Positions 1 through 6,247 of a stretch of 7,809 bases of DNA are shown here, one piece after another; within the stretch, counting starts at the first letter, position 1, and the number at the start of each line of letters is the position of its first letter. The translations under genes and the position numbers were made by a program. This DNA comes from Comamonadaceae bacterium (GTDB taxonomy: Bacteria; Pseudomonadota; Gammaproteobacteria; Burkholderiales; Burkholderiaceae_C), in the NCBI GenBank assembly GCA_027490555.1, contig JAIXXW010000175.1:1-7809 (forward strand), read 5' to 3'. The notes below the pieces were generated by a model, which made no database searches, was not told where the DNA came from, and was given only the letters and a program-made list of their open reading frames with translations.

Positions 1-83
1 ATCAACAGGTGCAAAACCACCACCAGGCCCATGCCCACGAGGTGCTTGCCGGGCTTTCGCTGCCTGCTGGCGTAATCTCCCAT
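1..83 (-). CDS. TonB-family energy transducer, N-terminal fragment
   Basis: Partial gene read leftward; only the first 27 codons lie in the window and the rest runs off the left edge. The peptide starts MGDYASRQRKPGKH and passes into the hydrophobic run LVGMGLVVVLHLL. This is a short basic cytoplasmic tail followed by the start of a single N-terminal membrane anchor, as in TonB proteins, which couple the proton-motive force (via ExbB/ExbD) to outer-membrane receptors. I recall a very similar 'ASRQRKPGKHLVG' opening in TonB homologues of Comamonadaceae. The start is well supported by a strong Shine-Dalgarno sequence nine bases upstream. The periplasmic Pro-rich region and C-terminal TonB domain are outside the window, so the family call rests on the N-terminus alone. 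exbB/exbD would be expected further left, but this cannot be checked here. Confidence 0.72.
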   Translation of the reverse strand, partial: MGDYASRQRKPGKHLVGMGLVVVLHLL

Positions 84-92
84 GCGTCAAAA

Positions 93-100
93 TCTCCTTC
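93..100 (-). promoter_or_regulatory. Shine-Dalgarno of the TonB-family gene
   Basis: On the minus strand this reads GAAGGAGA, nine bases before the ATG at 83-81. It is the strongest ribosome binding site in the window and fixes the start of the partial TonB-family gene. Confidence 0.8.
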
Positions 101-241
101 GAATCCATGCCATCGCTGGTGGGGGACAGACCCACGCCCGTCCCATGACCAGGGTTTTCCAGTCTACCGGAATCCCACGACTTGACTTCACGCGCCTGTG
201 CTCAGCCATGGCCCGAATGGGCTGCGCCTGCGTGCCATCCT

Positions 242-259
242 CTGCGGCAGCAGTTTTTT
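242..259 (+). terminator. Weak terminator-like hairpin in the glcD upstream region
   Basis: Inside the 280-bp gap between the TonB-family start and glcD (84-363), a CTGC-GGCA-GCAG hairpin (242-253) is followed directly by six T residues (254-259). A competing arm GCTGC at 221-225 could pair with GCAGC at 247-251. The stem is only four base pairs, so it is marginal as a terminator. No gene reads into it on the + strand, so if real it would act on a glcD leader transcript or end a short RNA. I found no confident sigma-70 promoter or coding sequence elsewhere in this gap. A TAGACT hexamer on the minus strand near 164-169 could be a -10 box for the TonB-family gene, but it lacks a good -35. Confidence 0.2.
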
Positions 260-352
260 GAGAACTTCGGCGCGCTTTCCGGTTCAGGCCTTGGCATCCC
301 GGGGTCCAAATTCACAAGCCCGTCAAAGATTCTTCAGCACACGCCGGCCGGT

Positions 353-357
353 GAGGG
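353..357 (+). promoter_or_regulatory. Ribosome binding site deciding the GTG start of glcD
   Basis: GAGGG lies six bases before the GTG at 364. The competing in-frame ATG at 394 is preceded by a stretch with no purine-rich motif, so the GTG is the better start. Confidence 0.55.
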
Positions 358-363
358 CGTAAA

Positions 364-1902
364 GTGTCGACCATCACCACAGCTTTGAATGCCATGAGCG
401 CCAACAGCCCCGCACACCTGCAGCAAATGTCCGCCACCGAACGTGCCCAGCGCCAGACTGCCGTGGTGCAGGCCCTGGGCCGGGTGTTGCCCGCCGATGC
501 CATCCTTTACACGCCAGAGGACACCACCCCTTACGAATGCGACGGCCTGACCGCCTACCGCGAGCGCCCCCTGGTGGTGGTGCTGCCCGAGACCGAAGCG
601 CAGGTGCAGGCCGTGCTCAAGGTCTGTCACCAGCTGCAGGTGCCGGTGGTGGCCCGGGGTGCGGGCACCGGCCTGTCGGGTGGGGCCATGCCGCACCGCC
701 TGGGTGTGACGCTGTCGATGGCGCGCTTCAACCAGATCAAGTCGGTCGACCCGGTCAGCCGCACGGCCGTGGTGCAGTGCGGGGTGCGCAACCTGGCCAT
801 CAGCGAGGCCGCCGCGCCCCATGGCTTGTATTACGCGCCCGACCCGTCCAGCCAGATCGCCTGCACGATTGGCGGCAATGTGGCCGAAAACTCGGGCGGT
901 GTGCACTGCCTCAAATACGGATTGACGGTGCACAACGTGCTCAAGGTGCGGGGCTTCACCATCGAGGGTGAGCCGATTGAATTTGGCAGCGACGCACTCG
1001 ACACCTCGGGCTACGACCTGCTGGCTCTGTTGGTGGGCAGCGAAGGCATGCTGGCCGTGACCACCGAAGTCACCGTCAAACTGGTGCCCAAGCCGCAGCT
1101 GGCGCGCTGCATCATGGCCAGCTTTGACGATGTGCGCAAAGCCGGTGACGCGGTGGCGGCCGTGATCGCAGCAGGCATCATCCCGGCAGGGCTGGAGATG
1201 ATGGACGGCCCCATGACGGTGGCGGTGGAAGATTTTGTGCATGCCGGCTACGACCTGAGCGCCGCGGCCATCTTGCTGTGCGAAAGCGACGGCACACCCG
1301 AAGAGGTGGAAGAGGAGATCGGCCGCATGAGCGAGGTCTTGCGCGGCTGTGGTGCGACCGCGATTTCGGTCAGCCGCGACGAAGCCCAGCGCCTGAAATT
1401 CTGGAGTGGCCGCAAGAACGCCTTCCCGGCCTCGGGCCGCATCAGCCCCGACTACATGTGCATGGACTCCACCATCCCGCGCAAGCGCCTGGCCGACATC
1501 CTGCAGGCCATTCAAGAGATGGAAGAGAAATACGCCCTCAAATGCCTGAACGTGTTCCACGCGGGCGACGGCAACCTGCACCCGCTGATCCTGTTCGATG
1601 CGAACGACCCGGACCAGTTGCGCCGCTGCGAGCTGTTTGGCGCCGACATCCTGGAAACCAGTGTGGCCATGGGCGGCACGGTGACCGGCGAGCACGGGGT
1701 GGGCATCGAAAAAGTCAACAGCATGTGCGTGCAGTTCAGCGCCGAAGAAAACGAACAGATGTTCGCCGTCAAGCGGGCCTTTGACCCCCTTGGCCTGCTC
1801 AACCCCGGCAAGGTGATTCCGACCCTGAACCGCTGCGCCGAATACGGCAAGATGCTGGTGCGGGCGGGGGCGATCAAGCACCCGGAGCTTGAACGCTTCT
1901 GA
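364..1902 (+). CDS. glcD: FAD-linked oxidase, glycolate oxidase subunit GlcD type
   Basis: 512-residue flavoprotein of the GlcD/D-2-hydroxyacid dehydrogenase family (E. coli GlcD is 499 residues). GlcD oxidises glycolate, and in relatives D-lactate, to the 2-oxoacid, feeding electrons to the membrane with GlcE and GlcF. The N-terminal half is a PCMH-type FAD-binding domain: RGAGTGLSGGA at about residues 98-108, PDPSSQ at 159-164 and GGNVAENSGG at 170-179. The C-terminal FAD-oxidase cap carries FHAGDGNLHP near 398-407, GEHGVG at 442-447 and LNPGKV near 479-484. All hallmark motifs are intact. GTG is chosen as start because of the GAGGG site; ATG at 394 would remove ten residues of low conservation. 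No glcE or glcF follows: a strong terminator comes 18 bases after the stop and the next gene is a marR regulator, so this is an isolated glcD copy here. Substrate could be glycolate, D-lactate or another 2-hydroxyacid; the family call is firm, the exact substrate is not. Confidence 0.87.
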   Translation: MSTITTALNAMSANSPAHLQQMSATERAQRQTAVVQALGRVLPADAILYTPEDTTPYECDGLTAYRERPLVVVLPETEAQVQAVLKVCHQLQVPVVARGAGTGLSGGAMPHRLGVTLSMARFNQIKSVDPVSRTAVVQCGVRNLAISEAAAPHGLYYAPDPSSQIACTIGGNVAENSGGVHCLKYGLTVHNVLKVRGFTIEGEPIEFGSDALDTSGYDLLALLVGSEGMLAVTTEVTVKLVPKPQLARCIMASFDDVRKAGDAVAAVIAAGIIPAGLEMMDGPMTVAVEDFVHAGYDLSAAAILLCESDGTPEEVEEEIGRMSEVLRGCGATAISVSRDEAQRLKFWSGRKNAFPASGRISPDYMCMDSTIPRKRLADILQAIQEMEEKYALKCLNVFHAGDGNLHPLILFDANDPDQLRRCELFGADILETSVAMGGTVTGEHGVGIEKVNSMCVQFSAEENEQMFAVKRAFDPLGLLNPGKVIPTLNRCAEYGKMLVRAGAIKHPELERF

Positions 1903-1919
1903 GCCAGAGCCGCCTGGCC

Positions 1920-1947
1920 AAGCCTGGGTCAAGCTCAGGCTTTTTTT
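1920..1947 (+). terminator. Rho-independent terminator of glcD
   Basis: AAGCCTG (1920-1926) pairs perfectly with CAGGCTT (1936-1942). A G-T and a G-C pair extend the stem to nine, leaving a five-base loop TCAAG. T residues continue to 1947. It lies 18 bases after the glcD stop and separates glcD from the marR operon promoter. Confidence 0.88.
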
Positions 1948-1953
1948 CCACCC

Positions 1954-1977
1954 ATTTGGTTGCGTGCGCAACCAAAT
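1954..1977. promoter_or_regulatory. Palindromic operator, likely MarR-family binding site
   Basis: The arm ATTTGGTTGCG (1954-1964) is followed by the two-base centre TG (1965-1966) and the exact reverse complement of the arm (1967-1977). This is an 11-bp inverted repeat without a mismatch. Size, symmetry and AT-rich flanks with a GC-rich core match the operators of MarR dimers. It lies 17 bases before the start codon of the MarR gene and overlaps the proposed promoter, so repression by blocking RNA polymerase and autoregulation are the natural reading. The symmetry is directly seen; the binding protein is inferred from adjacency. Confidence 0.82.
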
Positions 1978-1988
1978 AGATTTAAGAT
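1960..1988 (+). promoter_or_regulatory. Candidate sigma-70 promoter of the marR-monooxygenase operon
   Basis: TTGCGT (1960-1965) as -35 and TAAGAT (1983-1988) as -10 are 17 bases apart. The -35 lies inside the palindromic operator. A start about seven bases after the -10 would fall at or next to the A of the marR ATG at 1995, predicting a leaderless message. An alternative pair is TTGGTT (1956-1961) with GATTTA (1979-1984), also spaced 17. Confidence 0.5.
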
Positions 1989-1994
1989 CAGTGC

Positions 1995-2429
1995 ATGCCC
2001 ACCCCGCTCGACCGCACGCTGACCTACCGTCTGCACCAGCTGCACAAACTCACCGATGCGGACAGTCAGTTGGCCTATCCCGAGCACACCGGCTTGTCGA
2101 TGAGCAACGGCCGCTGCCTGTCGACCATTGGCAGTTTTGAGCCCTTGTCGGTCAAAGAGTTGGCCGAGAAGGCCAACCTCGACAAAGGCCAGGCCAGCCG
2201 CGCCGCCCAGGCCCTGGTGGACCAGGGATTGGTGCGCAAAGCCGACCATCCAGGCGATGGCCGGGGCGTGGTGCTGACCTTGACGGCCCGTGGACGCCAA
2301 GTCTTCAAAACCGCCATGCGCATGATTGACCAGCGCAATGAAGAGATTTTCGGCTGTCTGAGCGAACAGGAACAGGCCAGCTTGAGCGCCATGCTGGACC
2401 GACTGGTTGCGCACGCCCGTCCCCGCTGA
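1995..2429 (+). CDS. MarR-family transcriptional regulator
   Basis: 144 residues, the usual MarR length. MarR proteins are dimeric winged-helix regulators, often repressors released by phenolic or aromatic ligands. Helices at about residues 5-25 and 100-140 would form the dimer interface. The helix-turn-helix spans roughly 51-80 (LSVKELAEKANLDKGQASRA in the middle) and the wing is DGRGVVLTLT at 88-97, with the conserved D88-x-R90 of the family. The gene heads an operon with the flavin monooxygenase 18 bases downstream and has an excellent palindrome over its own promoter, so it probably represses itself and the monooxygenase until an aromatic substrate or product binds. No Shine-Dalgarno precedes the ATG; translation may be leaderless. 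The ligand cannot be told from sequence. Confidence 0.9.
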   Translation: MPTPLDRTLTYRLHQLHKLTDADSQLAYPEHTGLSMSNGRCLSTIGSFEPLSVKELAEKANLDKGQASRAAQALVDQGLVRKADHPGDGRGVVLTLTARGRQVFKTAMRMIDQRNEEIFGCLSEQEQASLSAMLDRLVAHARPR

Positions 2430-2447
2430 AATCCATTTCCCAAACCC

Positions 2448-4139
2448 ATGCACACCCCCAGCACCGAAGCCCGCCCTTCGATTTATTACCAGTACGAGGT
2501 TTTCCAGCCCTGGTTGGCTTCTGCGCACCCCCGGCAGGAGCGTAAAAAAGTCGTGATCGTGGGCGCCGGCCCTGCAGGGATGGTGACCGCACTCGAGCTG
2601 GCGCGCCACGGCGTGCCCAGCGTGGTGCTGGCCGCCGATCTGCAGTTCTCGCCCGGCAGCCGCGCCATCTGTTTCACCCGCCGCTCGATGGAGATCCTGC
2701 AGCAAGTGGGCGTGGCCGAGCGCCTGAGCGCGCTCGGTCTGCCCTGGCGTTTTGGCAATTCTTTTTACCGGGGTCAGCGCGTGTTCCGCATGGAAGCGCC
2801 ACACGACAGCGATGACCGGTTCTTCCCGATCATCAACGTGCAGCAGCAGTACCTGGAGGAGTACCTGCACGACGCCTGCCAGGCCAGTCCGCTGATCGAC
2901 TTTCGCTGGGGCAACAAGGTCACCCGGGTGGAGACGAAAGACGGGCATGCCGTGATCGACGTTGACACGCCCGAAGGCCCCTATGCCCTGGAGAGCGACT
3001 GGGTGGTGGCCGCCGACGGTGGGCGCTCGGGCATCCGCAGCGCCATGAACCTGCAGATGGAGGGCGCGTCCTACGAGGGCTTTTTCGTCATCGCCGACAT
3101 CCGCATTGACCTGCCTTATCCCACCGAACGTCTGGCTTTTTTCGACCCCGAGTGGAACCCGGGCAACACCATCTTGATGCACCGCGAACCCCATGGCATC
3201 TGGCGTGTGGATTACCAGCTGCCCCCGGGCGAGACACCCGAGCAGGCGCTGCGCCCCGAATCGCTCAAGTCCCGCATCGACGCGCAACTGGCCATGATGG
3301 GCCATGCCGGCATCCCTTGGGAGATGGACTGGTCTTCGGTGTATTCGGCCCGCACCCTCACCCTGCCCGAATTCGTGCACGGCCGCGTGGTCTTCACCGG
3401 GGACGCCGCCCATTTGCTGCCGATTTTTGGGGTGCGCGGCGCCAACACCGCCTTTCAGGATGCGCAGTCGCTGGGCTGGCACCTGGCTTTTGTGGTCAAG
3501 GGTCTGGCGGGCCCCAGGCTGCTGGCCAACCACAGCGCCGAGCGTGTGGGCGCAGCCCGCGAGATCATTGCCGAGTCGGGCAAAAGCACCCGCTTCATGG
3601 CGCCGCCCAGCCGGGGCTTTCGCCTGCTGCGCGATGCGGTGCTGTCGTTGTCGCTGACCCAGGCCTTTGTGCGCCCGCTGTACCACTGGCGCACGTCCCG
3701 GCCGCACGAATACAGCCACTCCCTGCTCAACTGCAGGGACGACGACAACGCCCTGTTCCAGGCCGGCCCGGCGCACGGGGCGCCACCGCAGAATGTGCGC
3801 CTGGGCGAGGATGACCATTTGTTGGACCACCTGGGCGGCGGCTTTGATTTGCTTTACTTCACCGACGCGCCCGCTGTGCCCGAGCCGCTGCAGCAGGTGA
3901 TCCAGGCCGCACGCCAGCAGGGCATCCCGCTGCAGGTGATCGCGGTCGGTGCGGCGCAGCCGGTGGCCGGTGCCGATCAGACCCTGCCCGATGCCGATGG
4001 CCGCCTGCGCCAACGCTACGGCATCACGGCCCAAGGCGGCGCTTACCTGTTGCGCCCGGACCAGCACATCTGTGCGCGCTGGCGCAGCCTCGACGCCGCA
4101 CGCTTGCAGGCCGCCTTGACCACCGCCTTGCCCCCATAA
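2448..4139 (+). CDS. Class A FAD-dependent aromatic monooxygenase (MhpA/phenol hydroxylase-like)
   Basis: 563-residue flavoprotein monooxygenase, close to the length of E. coli MhpA (554). Enzymes of this class use NAD(P)H and O2 to hydroxylate a phenolic ring. The Rossmann dinucleotide-binding motif GAGPAG is at 39-44, the second FAD/NAD(P)H motif (AADGGRSGIR, 188-197) carries the D190-G191 pair, and the third (TGDAAHLLPIFGVRGANTAF) runs from about 317 with the GD at 318-319. A C-terminal extension of about 130 residues after 430 resembles the thioredoxin-like domain of the phenol hydroxylase/MhpA group. Before the Rossmann fold is a 33-residue leader with a tyrosine-rich IYYQYEVFQPW segment, longer than in MhpA. 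The ATG lies 18 bases after the marR stop, with no clear Shine-Dalgarno and no better upstream start in frame. The gene is co-transcribed with marR and, nine bases later, the DUF2783-like gene. The substrate is unknown: 3-hydroxyphenylpropionate, hydroxybenzoates and other phenols are all possible, and no ring-cleavage gene is nearby to decide. Confidence 0.85.
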   Translation: MHTPSTEARPSIYYQYEVFQPWLASAHPRQERKKVVIVGAGPAGMVTALELARHGVPSVVLAADLQFSPGSRAICFTRRSMEILQQVGVAERLSALGLPWRFGNSFYRGQRVFRMEAPHDSDDRFFPIINVQQQYLEEYLHDACQASPLIDFRWGNKVTRVETKDGHAVIDVDTPEGPYALESDWVVAADGGRSGIRSAMNLQMEGASYEGFFVIADIRIDLPYPTERLAFFDPEWNPGNTILMHREPHGIWRVDYQLPPGETPEQALRPESLKSRIDAQLAMMGHAGIPWEMDWSSVYSARTLTLPEFVHGRVVFTGDAAHLLPIFGVRGANTAFQDAQSLGWHLAFVVKGLAGPRLLANHSAERVGAAREIIAESGKSTRFMAPPSRGFRLLRDAVLSLSLTQAFVRPLYHWRTSRPHEYSHSLLNCRDDDNALFQAGPAHGAPPQNVRLGEDDHLLDHLGGGFDLLYFTDAPAVPEPLQQVIQAARQQGIPLQVIAVGAAQPVAGADQTLPDADGRLRQRYGITAQGGAYLLRPDQHICARWRSLDAARLQAALTTALPP

Positions 4140-4142
4140 GGA
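4138..4142 (+). promoter_or_regulatory. Shine-Dalgarno of the DUF2783-like gene, overlapping the monooxygenase stop
   Basis: AAGGA uses the last two bases of the monooxygenase TAA and lies six bases before the ATG at 4149. This arrangement favours translational coupling of the two genes. Confidence 0.7.
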
Positions 4143-4148
4143 CACGCC

Positions 4149-4337
4149 ATGTCACAACCTTCGCTCACGATCGACGGCCTGGAGACCGTCTACGATGCCC
4201 TGGCCATCGCCATCGACCAGGCGGGCCCGGAGCAGGCGAGTCTGTTTCTGGTCAAGCTCGCCTTGCTCCAGGCCAACGCCCTGGCCGACCCTCAGCTTTT
4301 CCAGCAGCAGATCGCCACGGCCTTGCAAGACCTGTGA
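4149..4337 (+). CDS. Small DUF2783-like protein, monooxygenase operon partner
   Basis: 62-residue acidic, helical protein with no signal peptide, cysteine cluster or membrane segment. The pattern LETVYDALAIAIDQAGPEQASLFLVKLALLQANALADPQLF (about 11-51; two helices joined by a Gly-Pro turn, then a LLxAN-x-x-x-D segment) resembles DUF2783, a domain of unknown function that I recall occurring next to FAD-dependent oxidoreductase genes; I could not run a profile search. It has a good Shine-Dalgarno embedded in the stop codon of the monooxygenase and is the last gene of the marR operon. It could be a small accessory or stabilising subunit of the monooxygenase, but that is inference from position only. 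A chance ORF is unlikely given the ribosome binding site, spacing and family-like pattern. Confidence 0.75.
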   Translation: MSQPSLTIDGLETVYDALAIAIDQAGPEQASLFLVKLALLQANALADPQLFQQQIATALQDL

Positions 4338-4338
4338 A

Positions 4339-4357
4339 GGCGCGGGCGCCGCGCGCC
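4339..4357. other. GC-only hairpin between convergent genes
   Basis: GGCGCG (4339-4344) pairs with CGCGCC (4352-4357) around a seven-base loop, one base after the stop of the DUF2783-like gene and 11 bases before the end of the convergent carboxylase gene. There is no T-run on either strand, so it is not a classical rho-independent terminator. It may help end or stabilise transcripts from both sides, or be a by-product of high GC. Confidence 0.3.
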
Positions 4358-4368
4358 GGCTGCCAGTC

Positions 4369-6159
4369 TCACCAGGTGTCCACCGGCAGCGGGCCAGCCA
4401 GGGGCAAGACCTGCCCCGCCGCCAGCCCCGCGATCAGCCAGTCCCGGGTGCTGGCCGGGTCGATCACCGCATCGATCTCCAAGGTGGCCGCCATGTTGAT
4501 CGCGCTGCCGTTGGCGTACTGCTGTGCCAACAGGCGCTCGAACAGGGCCTCGCGCTCGGGCCCTTCGGGGACTGCGGCCAGCTCCTTGCGGTAACCCAGG
4601 CGCACCGCGCCTTCCAGGCCCATGCCGCCAAACTCGCCGGTGGGCCAGGCCGCCGTGGCCAGGGTTTCGTGAAAACCGCCGCCCGTCATGGCCATCGCCC
4701 CCAGACCATAACCCTTGCGCAGCACCACGCTCAGCAGCGGCACCCGCAGGTGCGCCGCGGCCACGAACATCCGCGAGACATGGCGCACCTGCGCCGTGGC
4801 TTCGGTGTCCGGCCCGACCATGAAGCCGGGCGTGTCCACCAGGCTGACGATGGGCAAGCCATGCGCATTGCACAGCTGCATGAAGCGCGCGGCTTTGTCG
4901 GCGGCATCGGCATCGATCGCGCCGCCCAGGTGCAACGGGTTGTTGGCCATCATGCCCACCGGGCGACCTGCGATGCGCGCCAAGGCGGTGTGGATGCCCA
5001 CACCAAAACCGCTGCGCAAGAACAAAACGCTGCCCACGTCGGCCACGCCTTGCATGGCCGCTTGTGTGTCGTACACGCGCAGGCGGTTTTCGGGCACCAG
5101 CTGGCGCAGCGCCAGCGCATCGGGCGCGGGCCCAGCCGGGGCAGCGCCCTGGAAAAACGACAGGTAGTGCCGCGCGACGGCCACGGCTTGCGCCTCGTCC
5201 TCGACCAGCACATCGATCACGCCGTTGGCGTGCTGCACGCCGCTCGGCCCGATCTGCTCGGGCTGGAACACCCCCAGGCCGCCGCCTTCGACCATGGCCG
5301 GACCGCCCATGCCGATGTTGCTGTCCCGGGTGGCGATGATCACATCGGAGCAGCCCAGCAAGGCCGCGTTGCCCGCAAAGCAGCGCCCGGCCACCACACC
5401 CACCACCGGCACCCGGCCATTGAGCCGGGCAAAGGATGCAAAGGTGGCCAGGTGCAGGCCTGCGACGATGGCCACATCCACATCCCCTGGTCTGCCGCCG
5501 CCGCCTTCGGCGAACAAGACCACCGGCAGCTTGTGGTGCAGCGCCAGACCCAGCATGCGGTCGGTCTTTTGGTGGTTGCGCAGGCCTTGCGTGCCCGCCA
5601 GCACGGTGAAGTCGTAAGCCATCACCACCACACGCTGGCCGTTGACGCAGCCGATGCCCGTCACCATGCCGTCGGCGGGCGTGTTGCGCATCAGATCGTC
5701 GGCGCTGCGGCGGCGGCTTTGGGCGGCCACGGCCAGGGCGCCGTATTCCACAAACGAGCCCTCGTCGCACAGGTCGGCGATGTTTTCGCGCGCGGTGCGC
5801 AGGCCCATGGCATGGCGCTTGGCCACCGCTTCGGGGCGTTGCGCGTCCTGGGTGAAGGCCAGGCGCGCCTGCAGCGCTTGCAAGCTGGCGCGCTCGGTGG
5901 CCACGGGCGTGAGGGTGGCACTGGCGGCAGGGGCTTCTTCTGCCACGGGCGTGAGCACACACAGCACCTCGCCTTCGGCGACCGCCTCGCCGGCCTGGAC
6001 ACACAGCGCCTGCACCCGCCCGGCCTGGGCCGCGCGGATTTCGTGCTCCATCTTCATGGCCTCCAGAATCACCAGCACGTCGCCGGCGGCCACCTGTGCA
6101 CCCGGGCTCACCAGCCACTGAACCAGTTGCGCTTGAAGGGGGGATGGGATGTTTTGCAT
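4369..6159 (-). CDS. Acyl-CoA carboxylase subunit: biotin carrier fused to carboxyltransferase
   Basis: 596-residue protein. Residues 1 to about 70 are a biotinyl domain with the EAMKMEHEI motif, whose Lys36 is the biotin attachment site. After an Ala/Pro-rich linker (about 71-90), residues about 95-596 form a complete carboxyltransferase with both crotonase-like halves. Visible motifs include AEGGGGRPGD near 217-226, GRCFAGNAAL (258-267) and GYGLGAMAM (483-491); the last two match the glycine-rich loops that form oxyanion holes in this family. Such enzymes move CO2 from carboxybiotin to an acyl-CoA. The order BCCP then CT equals the C-terminal part of the single-chain long-chain acyl-CoA carboxylases (BC-BT-BCCP-CT), so this looks like a split form. 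The partner biotin carboxylase is not in the window: the gene is bounded by a divergent asparaginase gene 88 bases upstream and a convergent small gene downstream. ATG at 6159 puts the biotinyl domain right at the N-terminus; no in-frame upstream start is seen and no Shine-Dalgarno is obvious. The acyl-CoA substrate is unknown. Confidence 0.88.
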   Translation of the reverse strand: MQNIPSPLQAQLVQWLVSPGAQVAAGDVLVILEAMKMEHEIRAAQAGRVQALCVQAGEAVAEGEVLCVLTPVAEEAPAASATLTPVATERASLQALQARLAFTQDAQRPEAVAKRHAMGLRTARENIADLCDEGSFVEYGALAVAAQSRRRSADDLMRNTPADGMVTGIGCVNGQRVVVMAYDFTVLAGTQGLRNHQKTDRMLGLALHHKLPVVLFAEGGGGRPGDVDVAIVAGLHLATFASFARLNGRVPVVGVVAGRCFAGNAALLGCSDVIIATRDSNIGMGGPAMVEGGGLGVFQPEQIGPSGVQHANGVIDVLVEDEAQAVAVARHYLSFFQGAAPAGPAPDALALRQLVPENRLRVYDTQAAMQGVADVGSVLFLRSGFGVGIHTALARIAGRPVGMMANNPLHLGGAIDADAADKAARFMQLCNAHGLPIVSLVDTPGFMVGPDTEATAQVRHVSRMFVAAAHLRVPLLSVVLRKGYGLGAMAMTGGGFHETLATAAWPTGEFGGMGLEGAVRLGYRKELAAVPEGPEREALFERLLAQQYANGSAINMAATLEIDAVIDPASTRDWLIAGLAAGQVLPLAGPLPVDTW

Positions 6160-6190
6160 GCGGACATTGTGCGGGGCCGCTCAAGCGACA

Positions 6191-6206
6191 CCCGGTCAAG
6201 TCCGGG
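6191..6206. promoter_or_regulatory. Inverted repeat in the divergent intergenic region
   Basis: The 88-bp space between the carboxylase start (6159) and the asparaginase start (6248) must hold promoters for both. It contains CCCGG (6191-6195) and CCGGG (6202-6206) around a six-base spacer, followed by an AT-rich patch (about 6208-6230) with TAGACT at 6213-6218, a possible -10 for the rightward gene though without a good -35. The repeat may be a regulator site, but the arms are short and it could be chance in GC-rich DNA. Confidence 0.25.
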
Positions 6207-6247
6207 ACAACTTAGACTTGTTTTATTGAACACCACAGACCTGCGCC

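Noticed and set aside
182..388. 68-codon open frame in the region before glcD
   Set aside because: It has no ribosome binding site, runs into the glcD start region in another frame and shows no family pattern.
394..1902. ATG at 394 as alternative start of glcD
   Set aside because: No Shine-Dalgarno precedes it, whereas GTG at 364 has GAGGG at six bases. It cannot be fully excluded because the first residues are poorly conserved.
334..1971. 545-codon open frame on the minus strand opposite glcD
   Set aside because: It mirrors the codon structure of a strongly supported gene in GC-rich DNA, is rich in His/Gln/Arg/Gly without domain patterns, and crosses the terminator after glcD.
1935..4145. 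736-codon open frame on the minus strand opposite marR and the monooxygenase
   Set aside because: It spans two real genes and their promoter region and has low-complexity His/Gln/Gly/Val composition typical of antisense shadow frames.
6160..6199. Upstream extension of the carboxylase gene, for example from the ATG at 6167 on the minus strand
   Set aside because: That ATG is out of frame with the biotinyl domain, and the in-frame upstream codons contain no start.
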